From assembly GCF_001429295.1 (NCBI RefSeq), contig NZ_LMJL01000010.1, forward strand, positions 92,708 to 156,707: DNA of 64,000 bases, written 5' to 3'. Source of the DNA: Flavobacterium sp. Root935. GTDB lineage: Bacteria > Bacteroidota > Bacteroidia > Flavobacteriales > Flavobacteriaceae. Below are positions 8,478 through 18,100 of this stretch, piece after piece. The notes below the pieces were generated by a model that was not told the origin of the DNA, did not search any database, and saw only the letters and a program-made list of their open reading frames with translations. Every line of letters starts with the position of its first letter. Position 1 is the stretch's first letter. The translations under genes were made by a program, and so were the position numbers.

Positions 8478-8892
8478 TTTATTTACTCGCGCAGATGTTT
8501 GAGTAGTTTTGTGCATTTTTTTGTGGTTTTGGTTTTTGATAATTAGTTTTTCTTATTTATTTCCTTTTATTTTACTAAAACATCACAATATTATGAGTAT
8601 TTTTACAATATTCTCATTTTTAAAACTTTACAAATACACATCAAATTTAAAAATCAGATATAACAAAAACTCATCTCAATGTTCTATAATTAACTAATAA
8701 TCATTAATTTAAAAAATAAAAAATCATAAAAAACTTACTTATTTAAAGCTAAATAACTTATCAAAAAACAAATAGTTATACAATTACCTTACAAAACGTG
8801 TTTTATTGCGTATTTACAGGGATTAATGACAAATATCAGTATAGTGAAAAAAGTTAAATTGTATTTTTGCAATCTACTTTAAATACAATAAA
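8478..8892. other. AT-rich intergenic region without a gene
   Basis: This region separates the divergent glycosidase and haemoglobin genes. It is very AT-rich. The only clear signal is the haemoglobin -7 box at 8862-8869. Short open frames here have no start context or family features. Confidence 0.5.
8862..8869 (+). promoter_or_regulatory. -7 promoter box TATTTTTG for the haemoglobin gene
   Basis: This is an exact TAnnTTTG match 24 bases before the start codon. It implies a leader of about 17 bases. Confidence 0.6.
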
Positions 8893-9303
8893 ATGGCAGA
8901 TTTAAAAGATATTTCGACAATAGAAGACATTAAACAAATGGTCGACAGCTTTTATGGGAATGTTAGAAAAGATGATCTTATTGGTCCTATTTTTAATGAT
9001 AAGCTGCAAGATCGCTGGGAACCGCATTTGCAAAAAATGTATAATTTCTGGCAGACTATTTTATTTGATGTCCGCGCTTATTCTGGAACTCCATTTCCAC
9101 CACACAAACAACTGCCTGTTGATAAAACTCATTTTGACCGCTGGATTCAGATTTTCAATTCTACCATTGACTCACAATTTGCGGGTGTAATTACTGAAGA
9201 AGCTAAAATGCGTGCCGCAAATATGGCTTTTATGTTCAGTCATAAAATTGAATATTTCAGAAATGCCGAAAACGAGTTAAGAAATTCCAGTAAAAAATCT
9301 TAA
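8893..9303 (+). CDS. Group III truncated haemoglobin
   Basis: The 136-residue protein fits the trHbIII family of cytoplasmic 2-over-2 globins. The segment SGTPFPPHKQLPVDKTHFDRW (from about residue 64) carries the expected proximal haem ligand, probably His71 by analogy with other truncated globins, and the conserved Trp84 of the HFDRW motif. FYGNVRKDDLIGPIF near the N-terminus matches the B/C region. Such globins bind O2 or NO and are linked to respiration at low oxygen or NO defence. No NO-response gene is next to it. The gene appears monocistronic. Confidence 0.88.
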   Translation: MADLKDISTIEDIKQMVDSFYGNVRKDDLIGPIFNDKLQDRWEPHLQKMYNFWQTILFDVRAYSGTPFPPHKQLPVDKTHFDRWIQIFNSTIDSQFAGVITEEAKMRAANMAFMFSHKIEYFRNAENELRNSSKKS

Positions 9304-9342
9304 AAACTAATTGGTCAATAAAAAACAGATTCCTTAATTCGA

Positions 9343-9350
9343 TATATTTG
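9343..9350 (+). promoter_or_regulatory. -7 promoter box TATATTTG
   Basis: This exact TAnnTTTG match overlaps an in-frame TTG at 9348. Transcription would begin near 9357, so the TTG cannot be the start codon and ATG 9384 is favoured. Confidence 0.6.
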
Positions 9351-9383
9351 AATGAATTAATCTCAAATCTATATTTCTTATTT

Positions 9384-9830
9384 ATGAAAAAAGTAATCTT
9401 GTTTTTTATAATTTGTTTTTCTTTTTTAAATCATTCAAACGCACAATCTCAAGCGCCGGTTTCTAATTTATACAAGGGAACAGTCGACGGAAAAACTCCT
9501 ATAACACTTTACATCAAAACAGAAGAAAATCCTTGTACTGCCGATTTAATGTTTACTTCAATGTATCGTTACAATAAATCAAATAATTGGATTCAGCTTG
9601 ATATTACTCAAAACAGAAAAAAAGAAAACGAATTTGTTTTAGTCGAACATAGTTTCAGCGGTGTATTAATTTTAAAGAAAACCGGCAATACTTTTACTGG
9701 TTTATGGATTAGCCCTGATGCTCAAAAACAGCTTAAGGTTGATTTAAAAGAGGCTTCAATGACTAAAAAGGAAATTGAAAACTTTGAAAAAACAATGGAA
9801 AAAGTCAATTATGAGAATAATGACTGCTAA
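9384..9830 (+). CDS. Small exported protein of unknown function
   Basis: The 148-residue product starts with a clean signal peptide (MKKVILFFIICFSFLNHSNAQ), probably cleaved after the NAQ. The mature part holds GTVDGKTPITLYIKTEENPC and later SGVLILKKTGNTFTGLW, alternating strands that suggest a small beta-rich fold. It ends in a charged helix and a C-terminal Cys. I recognise no family with confidence. A promoter box at 9343-9350 supports independent transcription from ATG 9384. Confidence 0.7.
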   Translation: MKKVILFFIICFSFLNHSNAQSQAPVSNLYKGTVDGKTPITLYIKTEENPCTADLMFTSMYRYNKSNNWIQLDITQNRKKENEFVLVEHSFSGVLILKKTGNTFTGLWISPDAQKQLKVDLKEASMTKKEIENFEKTMEKVNYENNDC

Positions 9831-9926
9831 AATTTTAACTATTACTCATTTCTCAAAATCTATAAAAACGCAATAAAAATCACTTTAGAATAAAAATATT
9901 GTGGTAAACAGCAAAAATTAGCGGTC

Positions 9927-9934
9927 TAAATTCG
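9927..9934 (+). promoter_or_regulatory. Possible -7 box TAAATTCG
   Basis: This has one mismatch to TAnnTTTG and lies 34 bases before the hydroxylase start. TAnnTTCG variants recur before other genes here (35962, 50802). Confidence 0.4.
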
Positions 9935-9967
9935 TAATTTTACATTCTAATCTACAACGTTTGCGAA

Positions 9968-11743
9968 ATGAACCCAAATATTGAAACCAATCCGTTATTA
10001 GAGCGATTGCCTAAACATTTACAGCAATTTATTAAGCCTCAAGATTATAGTGATTATACTCCTATTAATCAAGCGGTTTGGAGATATGTTATGCGTAAAA
10101 ACGTAGATTATCTTTCTAAAGTTGCCCATCATTCGTATTTAGAAGGTTTACGCAAAACTGGAATTGAGATCGATTCCATTCCGAGTATGTACGGAATGAA
10201 TCGTATTTTGAGCGAAATTGGCTGGGCGGCAGTTGCTGTTGATGGATTTATTCCGCCAAATGCTTTTATGGAATTTCAGGCTTATAATGTTTTGGTTATT
10301 GCTTCGGATATCAGGCAATTAGAACATATTGAATATACTCCCGCACCAGACATCATTCACGAAGGTGCCGGTCACGCTCCTATTATTGCCAATCCAGAAT
10401 ATGCCGAATATTTACGACGTTTTGGCGAAATTGGGTGCAAAGCCATTTCTTCTCATAAAGATTATCAAATGTACGAAGCGATTCGTCTGCTTTCTATTTT
10501 AAAGGAAGCCGAAGATACGCCTCAGGAAAAAATAGACGAAGCCGAAAAAGCAGTTGCCGATTTACAAAACAATATGGGCGAATTGTCTGAAATGGCGCAA
10601 ATTAGAAACCTGCATTGGTGGACAGTTGAATATGGCTTAATCGGGACGGTTGAAGATCCTAAAATATATGGTGCCGGATTACTTTCTTCTATTGGTGAAA
10701 GTGCTTGGTGTATGACTGATAACGTGAAGAAAATTCCGTATGATATTTCAGCGGCGAATCAGAATTTTGATATTACGCAGTTACAGCCACAACTTTATGT
10801 AACGCCTACATTTTCTTATTTGAGTCTGATTTTAGAAGAATTTGCGAATAAAATGGCTTTGCGAACTGGAGGCCTTTCGGGAATTCAGAAATTGATTCAA
10901 TCCAATGCTTTAGGAACAATTGAATTGAGTACAGGTTTACAAATTTCAGGAGTTTTTACCAATGTAGTTGAAGACGAAGGAAAACCTGTTTACATTCAAA
11001 CAACTGGAAAAACAGCATTGGCTTACCGCGAAAAAGAATTAGTCGGCCACGGAACTTTGACACATCCGCATGGATTTGGAAGCCCGATTGGAAAACTGAA
11101 AGGTTTTAATCTGGCTATTGAAGACATGAGTCCGAAAGATCTGCAGGCTTACAGTATTGTAGAAAACGAGACTGTAAAACTGGAATTTGAAGGTAATATT
11201 ATTGTTGAAGGTGAAATCATTACAGGTTCTAGAAATCTTCATGGAGAGATTATTTTAATCAGTTTTAGAAATTGTACGGTTACGCATGGTGAAACGATTT
11301 TGTTTCAGCCCGATTGGGGAAATTATGATATGGCGATTGGTAAAAAAGTTATATCTGCATTTTCTGGTCCAGCCGATGTGAACTCTTTCGATTTAATTAA
11401 CATTGTTCCGACCACTAAAACTATAAAGGCAAAACATACTGAAGAGCGTGATGAATTAGAAATTCTATACGCAACAGTTCGTAACATTCGAAATAATAAA
11501 GACTCTAAAACCGAATTAAAGTCTGTTTTTGAAAAATTAAAAAATAATCATTCTAACGATTGGTTGTTATCAATTGAAATAGCAGAGCTTCTAAAAGATT
11601 CAGACGAAAAGCAGCTTTTACAAGAAGTATTGGTTTACTTGGATCAATTGAAGGTAAAACGTCCTGAAATTGCACATTTAATTTCTGGCGGATTGGATTT
11701 GATTTTTGATAGCTCTTTGCCTAATTTGCCACAAAGACACTAA
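9968..11743 (+). CDS. Aromatic amino acid hydroxylase (phenylalanine 4-monooxygenase-like), long form
   Basis: The N-terminal half is a pterin-dependent aromatic amino acid hydroxylase. Iron ligands are His131 and His136 in HEGAGH and Glu221 in WWTVEYG. Bacterial PhhA enzymes have about 260-300 residues and about 40 residues between the second His and the Glu. Here the gap is 85, because an extra charged helical stretch (about 165-213) is inserted. The remaining ~250 residues have no counterpart in ordinary hydroxylases. The likely reaction is phenylalanine to tyrosine with tetrahydropterin and O2 in the cytoplasm; the role of the extension is unknown. The last codons (LPQRH) lie within a dispersed repeat. 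Confidence 0.88.
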   Translation: MNPNIETNPLLERLPKHLQQFIKPQDYSDYTPINQAVWRYVMRKNVDYLSKVAHHSYLEGLRKTGIEIDSIPSMYGMNRILSEIGWAAVAVDGFIPPNAFMEFQAYNVLVIASDIRQLEHIEYTPAPDIIHEGAGHAPIIANPEYAEYLRRFGEIGCKAISSHKDYQMYEAIRLLSILKEAEDTPQEKIDEAEKAVADLQNNMGELSEMAQIRNLHWWTVEYGLIGTVEDPKIYGAGLLSSIGESAWCMTDNVKKIPYDISAANQNFDITQLQPQLYVTPTFSYLSLILEEFANKMALRTGGLSGIQKLIQSNALGTIELSTGLQISGVFTNVVEDEGKPVYIQTTGKTALAYREKELVGHGTLTHPHGFGSPIGKLKGFNLAIEDMSPKDLQAYSIVENETVKLEFEGNIIVEGEIITGSRNLHGEIILISFRNCTVTHGETILFQPDWGNYDMAIGKKVISAFSGPADVNSFDLINIVPTTKTIKAKHTEERDELEILYATVRNIRNNKDSKTELKSVFEKLKNNHSNDWLLSIEIAELLKDSDEKQLLQEVLVYLDQLKVKRPEIAHLISGGLDLIFDSSLPNLPQRH

Positions 11744-11970
11744 GGCGAGAAATTATTCTTCTTTTGCTAATTTTTTAATTTCGCAAGAAGCAGAGTCGTA
11801 AATTTTCCTTTCAATTGCCTCCTGCTTTAGCTGGAGGGCATATAAAGACAAAATCAAGAGGCTTTAGCCAAATCTCATGTTTTTTTTGGCTAAAGCCTTT
11901 TTCAATCTTCATGAAATACCTCCAGCTAAAGCAGGAGGCAAGTCAAATAAAAACTTTGCGCCTTAGTGGC
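11728..11970. repeat. Composite nested palindromic repeat (REP-like)
   Basis: Three perfect inverted repeats are nested around one centre. The outer pair is CACTAAGGCG (11738-11747) / CGCCTTAGTG (11959-11968). The middle pair is a 23-bp repeat at 11815-11837 / 11919-11941 (core CCTGCTTTAGCTGGAGG). The inner pair is AGGCTTTAGCCA (11859-11870) / TGGCTAAAGCCT (11887-11898). No protein is encoded. It can fold into a long hairpin and could end transcription of both convergent genes. It resembles REP-type mobile palindromes. Confidence 0.75.
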
Positions 11971-11983
11971 ATGTAGGCAAACT

Positions 11984-12613
11984 TCACAGCTTCAAATCTT
12001 GATTCAGCTCGGTCTCAGATTCAATAACTTTCCCGTTGTATTGTAATTTCCAGCCCATTGAATTTGTCATAATTAAGATTTTTGACAATTCACTTATTAA
12101 TCTATTTTGGGCATTTGTTTTTAGAGTAGATTTCTCAATTTTTTTAGCCAGATTGGCTTTTACTGATTTATTGATTTTATTATAATCATCTCCCGTAAAC
12201 GGATTCAGTTTACTTTGTTCAACATCATAAAACTGAATATCTGGATTTATTGTAATTTCTTCTTTTGGGATATTTAAGATGGTTATCGTTTTATTTTTTT
12301 CATCGATGTCGTATTTCATTTGATGTAAATCGTAAGCAACAGTGACATTAGCATTTACTACAATTAGTGCTTTCTTTTCAAAAGAAACCAAATCCATTAA
12401 ATATTTCTGCTGATTTTTATAAGTAACCACCTCAGAGAAATGACCTTCGGTTACGACCAATTTTCCAACATTAAGAATCTGTTGCTGAATTAAATTAGTA
12501 TTATACTGAATATCAGAATCGTCTTCTTTTTTAAACTGGCAATATTTAAAAGCCAGAACAATTAATAAAACGATGATACCAACACCTATAATTCTTTTGA
12601 TTAAGTTTTGCAT
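11984..12613 (-). CDS. DUF4230 membrane-anchored protein
   Basis: The 209-residue product has one N-terminal membrane segment (about residues 6-22) and then a soluble domain of alternating strands and helices. It contains TEGHFSEVVTYK, KALIVVNANVTVAYDL and KTITILNIPKEEITINPDIQFYDVEQS, which fit DUF4230. The protein is probably anchored in the inner membrane with the domain outside the cytoplasm. The function of the family is unknown. It is separated from tamL by a 174-base repeat-bearing gap and is likely its own unit. Confidence 0.8.
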   Translation of the reverse strand: MQNLIKRIIGVGIIVLLIVLAFKYCQFKKEDDSDIQYNTNLIQQQILNVGKLVVTEGHFSEVVTYKNQQKYLMDLVSFEKKALIVVNANVTVAYDLHQMKYDIDEKNKTITILNIPKEEITINPDIQFYDVEQSKLNPFTGDDYNKINKSVKANLAKKIEKSTLKTNAQNRLISELSKILIMTNSMGWKLQYNGKVIESETELNQDLKL

Positions 12614-12649
12614 TCTAATAAAATATTTAGACCAATTTACTTCTTTTTT

Positions 12650-12787
12650 TATTCTTTGCCACGAATTGCACTAATTACACTAATTTTTTAAAATGTCAAA
12701 TTTGACGTTCTTAATTTTTAATTTGTGAAATCGATAAAAAACATACAGCTAAGATTAGTGAAAATTCATGAAATTAGACACAAAAAA
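12650..12787. repeat. Dispersed CGAATTGCACTAATT-type repeat
   Basis: This runs from TGCCACGAATTGCACTAATT to GAAATTAGACACAAAAAATT. It is related in wording and layout to 4815-5030. It has an internal palindrome TCAAATTTGA near 12698 and contains no gene. Confidence 0.55.
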
Positions 12788-15115
12788 TTAGAACGGATAT
12801 CCGATAGCAATATTTAAAATTAGATTGTCTTTTCTCCAAGAACTATCTCCAAAATCAATCTTATCAATCACCCATCGCTGTCCGTCTGGAAGCGCAGGAT
12901 TACGAAGTGGAATTGCTAAATCTGTTCTTAAAATCAAAAATGACAAATCAAAACGCAAACCTACTCCGGCACCAACTGCAAGTTCTTTCATAAAATCTTT
13001 TGAAATTTCAGCTCCTGGTTTATCTGGGTCGGCATTTAAAAGCCAAATATTTCCAGCATCTAAGAACACTGCTCCTCGAACAATACTAAACAATTTAGCT
13101 CGATATTCTGTATTAAATTCCAGCTTCAAATCTGCTGATTGATCTGGTGTATAATTATTATTTGTTGTCGGCGGAATCACATAACTACCCGGTCCTAACG
13201 TTCTGGCTCTAAAAGCTCTAATACTATTCGTTCCTCCTACGACAAACTGCTTTGAAGTTGGAAGTGTATTTGAGTTTCCATAAGCAAATCCGGCACCGAG
13301 AATTAATCGGCTTGCTAATTCGCTTTCTTTTCCGAGTTTTAAATAATGCCTGAAATCTGTTTTGATTTTTACATATTGGCTAAACGGAACATCAAATATA
13401 GTCTTTACATTATCTTTCTTATAATTGGCACCTGTAACCAATCCTGTAATATTTCCCGCTAAATCCAATTCACCATTAAAATAGATGGTATTTTTTCGGC
13501 GTTTCTGCATGGTATTCGTATAGGTATAATTGTAAGTCGGACCAAAAATCAACTGTTTTTCAATTACTTTTCCAAGCGCAGGATCTTCTTTTATATCTGC
13601 CAAATATTCTGGTGTAACATGATTTGGACTCACATAGGTAACATCAATAACATTTAATTGATGTTCTTTACGAATGTTTTCTTTCCATAAATAACCAAAT
13701 GAAGTGTTGAAAGAATTCAAGGCATACAACTGTGTTCTTTTTTGATATTCGTAACGCAAAGTTGCTTTAGTTCTTGGCACAAATTCGCTGTTTCCTTGTA
13801 TATTAAATGGCGTTATAAATCGTGGCCAAGTCAAACTAACTTCCCCTCCGAGTTTATAAATATTTTTTCCTCTATTCACTCCCCCAAGCTGGAAATCAGC
13901 TCCTCCAAAGACCGAAGCTGTAAATAATTCTGCTCCTCTAAAAAAGTTTCGATTGTTCCAATTTAAATTTAATTCTGTCCCCGTGTAACTTGCTGAATTG
14001 GTTTTACCTATAACTTCAACACGAATAAACTTTTTAGGAAGCAAGGTTAAATAATAGTAGGAATTTAAAGCATTTGGAATCGAATCAGACGGTTTAAATT
14101 CGTTTTTCACAAAACTGAATGTTCCCAGATTTACAAATCGGTTTAAAGTTAAATTGTGATCTTTTCTATTGTATAAATCTCCTTTTTTAAAGTAAATAGT
14201 TCGATCATAAACTCTTGGTTTAAAAGTTTCTGCAGTGTCTATTATTGTAAAATCTTTGTATTGTGTGATATTTCTTTTTCGATAAACGGCACTATCGTTT
14301 GTAAGTGAGTAATTTGGATAAACAAATATTTTATCAATCTTGTAAGAAGTCAGCGCTTTTACTGGCGTATCATCTTTAATTACAAGTCTAATTTTCACTT
14401 CATGATTTCCTTTAGTACTGTCTACTTTTGCTAAAATATAATCTGGATTAAAATAAAAATATCCATTTTCTTTTAATCTCGCATCAATACGTTCTCTCTC
14501 GGCTTTAATGACATCCAAATCGTAAGGTTTTCCAACTTTAAGAAGACTTCTACGGTGGCTCTTGGCTATAATCTTTGATATTCTTAAAGAGTCATCAGGG
14601 AAAGTAACACTTTTTATAATGTATTGCTGTTTCGGAGTAACGGTGTATTCTGCAGTTACTCTTTTATTTCGAACAGTCGAATCGGCGCTTACACGGCTTT
14701 TAAAATAACCTCTGTTTTCCGTAAAATTTCGCAAAACCGATGCGTTATAATCCAAATCAACTTTGCTGAATAAAACTGGTGCTTCTCCCACTTTATTTCG
14801 AAGCCAATATCGTGTTCCTTTTTGTTTTTTAGGTTCTCCAGCCAAATTATAAATCCATAATTTAGGACGTAAACCGAAAATCTGTTTATTAGGTTTTGGA
14901 CGCAATAAATCTTTCAATTCAGTTTCCAGCGCCTTACGGTCTTTCTTTTTCATCAGCGAATCTTTTACGGTAACCGAACCGCCGACATAAAGCAAATCGC
15001 CTTCTGGAAGATATTTGGTATTACTGCATCCTACAATAAAAAACAAGGAAAACAGTGCCATACACTTGATATAAAATTGTCTTATATGTTTATGTTTTCT
15101 GCTCATTTCCTTCAA
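12788..15115 (-). CDS. tamL: TamL-type outer membrane lipoprotein of the BamA/TamA superfamily
   Basis: The 775-residue product has a lipoprotein signal (FFIVGCSN, Cys30 from the first Met). POTRA-like segments follow, with TPKQQYIIKSVTFPDDS, then a C-terminal 16-strand beta-barrel typical of the Omp85 superfamily, ending in ILNIAIGYPF with a terminal aromatic. The conserved barrel block VGGTNSIRAFRARTLGPGS is present. In Bacteroidota the TamA role is filled by this lipoprotein, which works with TamB in outer membrane biogenesis. It overlaps the end of tamB by 26 bases (start could also be ATG 15106), so translation is probably coupled. Confidence 0.9.
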   Translation of the reverse strand: MKEMSRKHKHIRQFYIKCMALFSLFFIVGCSNTKYLPEGDLLYVGGSVTVKDSLMKKKDRKALETELKDLLRPKPNKQIFGLRPKLWIYNLAGEPKKQKGTRYWLRNKVGEAPVLFSKVDLDYNASVLRNFTENRGYFKSRVSADSTVRNKRVTAEYTVTPKQQYIIKSVTFPDDSLRISKIIAKSHRRSLLKVGKPYDLDVIKAERERIDARLKENGYFYFNPDYILAKVDSTKGNHEVKIRLVIKDDTPVKALTSYKIDKIFVYPNYSLTNDSAVYRKRNITQYKDFTIIDTAETFKPRVYDRTIYFKKGDLYNRKDHNLTLNRFVNLGTFSFVKNEFKPSDSIPNALNSYYYLTLLPKKFIRVEVIGKTNSASYTGTELNLNWNNRNFFRGAELFTASVFGGADFQLGGVNRGKNIYKLGGEVSLTWPRFITPFNIQGNSEFVPRTKATLRYEYQKRTQLYALNSFNTSFGYLWKENIRKEHQLNVIDVTYVSPNHVTPEYLADIKEDPALGKVIEKQLIFGPTYNYTYTNTMQKRRKNTIYFNGELDLAGNITGLVTGANYKKDNVKTIFDVPFSQYVKIKTDFRHYLKLGKESELASRLILGAGFAYGNSNTLPTSKQFVVGGTNSIRAFRARTLGPGSYVIPPTTNNNYTPDQSADLKLEFNTEYRAKLFSIVRGAVFLDAGNIWLLNADPDKPGAEISKDFMKELAVGAGVGLRFDLSFLILRTDLAIPLRNPALPDGQRWVIDKIDFGDSSWRKDNLILNIAIGYPF

Positions 15116-18100
15116 TTTGTTTTTCTTCCTGATTTTGTATTTCTGGTTTTTCTTTTGCTTCTTTTTCTTTCTGTTTTTGCTTTTCTTTTCGAATTTTTTC
15201 TTCGCGGATCATTTCTTTTTCCTGCTCACTGCGATGAAACAACTCTCTAAACTTGTTGTAACTCATTGTAATCACAAATGCAACTCCTGTTTCAACAACC
15301 TGACCTTCAACAGCAACTTGATATTGGTTTTTTCTGTAGGCACGAACCATATATCTTCCGTCTTTTGTTAATTGATAATCTAAAGCAACATCGCCGGCAA
15401 TATTCGTACTTTCTTCATTGGCACGTTCCTGTCCTTCAACACCAAAACTGCTTCCAACGGTTACTTTCAATCGGTCATCCAACAATCTTTTTGAAACTTC
15501 AACATTCAGGTCGGTTCTATTCTGCATAGTTCCAGTCGTATAATCTTCCGTAGATTCTAAGTCAAAATTTACTTCAAATCCCGTGATCAGTTCGCCTGCA
15601 AGATTGTTTAACTGCTGCGAAAGTATTTTACTTACACTTTGTCTGGCAAAAGATTCAGCACTTGCGCCGCCGCTTTCGCTCGAAAACGGATTTTCTCCAA
15701 CAAATCTATTTAATAATAAAAGTGCAAAAACCTGCTTATTTAATTCTGCTGGATCTTGTTCCAGTTGTTTTAATCTTGTCTGCGTAAGTTCAACCACATC
15801 TGAAGCAACATTATAATTTCCTTCAGGAAGTGTAATTCCAAAAGAGATTTCTGGTTTCATCAGTTCACCGTTCATTTTCAATAAAGTCTGAAAAGGAAGT
15901 TTTTGTTTGTATGTATTTTGCACCGTTTGAGGTTCGCTTTTTAACTGATTCCCTAATAAATCAATCGGCGCTGCATCTACTTTATAAATGGCGGTTATAT
16001 TTAAGTTGGCTAATGTCGGTTCGCCATTCCATGTGATGTAACTTCCTTTCTGAATATCAAATTTTCTTCTGATGCCGTTGAAATTCATTTCGTAAGCTCC
16101 ATCAGAAAACTCATATTTACCAGTCAGAGTTGTTTTACCCGATTGATCGATTCCGCCGACTAATTCTGCTTCACCCTTTAATTTTAGATAATCACCATTT
16201 CCTTTATCAATCAGCAAAGTCAATTCTGCTTCTTTATCAATCGTAATGGCAACGTTTACATCCATTCCTTTTAGTTCCGATTGATCGAGTTTATTCTGCA
16301 TGTCAACAGTTTGTTTCAGATACATATTATCTTCATCAACAAACTCTACAATTCCTTCTCGATCTGCAATTGAAGGATCTGACTGCGGCAATACAACCGT
16401 AAATTTGGTTTCTTTATTTATTTTAATCGTTCCGTCGACAACTGGACTATCCAAATTTCCTTTGATATTCAATTTGGTATCCAAAAACAAATCACCATAG
16501 AATAAATCATTATCTGCTGCTTTAGAGTTTATGGCTCTAAAATCATTTGCTTCTACCAGAAGATTAAAATTATACTTCACAAAATCAGCCGATTGAATAG
16601 TTCCGTTTACATACAATTCGTTGTCATTTTCATCAAAAAGAGAGAACTTATCAAATGAAATCGTTTCATTATTAAACGTGATTTTTTCTTGTCCAATTTT
16701 AAAGTACGAATTCAATTGTGTAACTCTAAAAGCTGCATCATTAAAATTTAATTCACCGTTAATTTTTGGAGCCGAAGTATTTCCTGTCAATTTAAAATTC
16801 CCAGAAAGAAAACCTTTCCCCTCTGTTATATTTCCCATGCTAAAACCTTGAACGCTTTTGATATTCAATTTATTAATTGCAACATCAAAGTCAAAATTCC
16901 CTGCATCCAGTTTATAATCTCCAGTTAATTTTACATCATTTCCTTCGTCGCTTAAAGCAACATTCGCAGCAAGCGTATTAGCGGTTTTATTATCTACTTT
17001 TATTTCTAAATCACCTACTTTTTCAGCTTTAAAAGTAAAATCATCAATTTTCAGATCTGATGTAAAAGTCGGATTGGTCATAACGTTTTCGACCAAAGCA
17101 TTTCCGTTTATTAGACCCTGCATCAACAACTCATCTTTTTTAACCATGTTCATAATGGTTTCAATTTTGAAGTTTACAAAATCAACTTGAAGCGGTGCAT
17201 TATTCTGAGTTCCCTGCGACTGAATTTTTAATTCATTACCAGAGTTATCTATATAGAATTTGTTGATATAAAGTCTTTTATCTCCAAACTCAATCGAATT
17301 TTCGGGATCGACATTCCATTTATCATAATTTAAAACGAAGTTTTCTGCATCAATTTTAAAGATGTTTTTAGAATTTTCATGGTTAAGATTTCCAGCAATA
17401 TAATATTGCTGTTTGTCTTTAACATCTTTCACTTCCAGCGCATACGTCAAAATGTTGTTTTCTACTTTTCCAGACAAACTAGTAAACGGAATTTTAAGAG
17501 AACCGCTTTCGATTGTGGCAACAGAAACCAAATATTCTAAAGCATTTTCTTTTGCTTCAATATTGATTCTCCCGTCTGAAATAGTATTATCGGCATACAC
17601 GATTCTCGGAATAGTTCCTTTTATGGCTAAAGAATCTGTTTGGTTATTATAATTTCCATTTATGGTAAAAGGCTCTAATCCAGTTAATTTTGGCAATAAT
17701 TTAAAAAGAACAGGATCATTATCTACTTTTAATTTGAACGCCAATCGCTGTTCGTCAGATTCTGCGTTGACTTTCGGATTTTGAAGGTCAATATATTTAG
17801 ACAATGATTTTTGAATTGAATTTGATAAAGTGGTCAGCTTATATTTTCCTACTACTTCGGCTTTTAAAAATTGTGACGAAATTTTAATCGAATTACTGTC
17901 TTTATCTGCAAAAGCAAGAACGCGGATCGAATCTAAAACAATTGGTTCGGCATCCTGCAAAATCTGAATGTTCGAAAGAAAAACTTTTCCGTTTAAGAAA
18001 TCAGGATTGCTGTTTGCGATATCTGCATCGACATTTCCGCGAAGCTTCATTGGCCCGGCATGCAGATTCAGTTTTTCTAGATCGGCTATATCTAGATTTA

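Noticed and set aside
8478..8516. Upstream Met for the GH30 protein (13 extra residues)
   Set aside because: The extra residues are polar and would bury the signal peptide; MRKLLLSSMLLF at 8477 is a proper signal start.
15117..15371. Phe-rich hydrophobic open frame on the plus strand
   Set aside because: It is the antisense of the Glu/Lys-rich end of tamB (GAA/AAA codons read as TTC/TTT).
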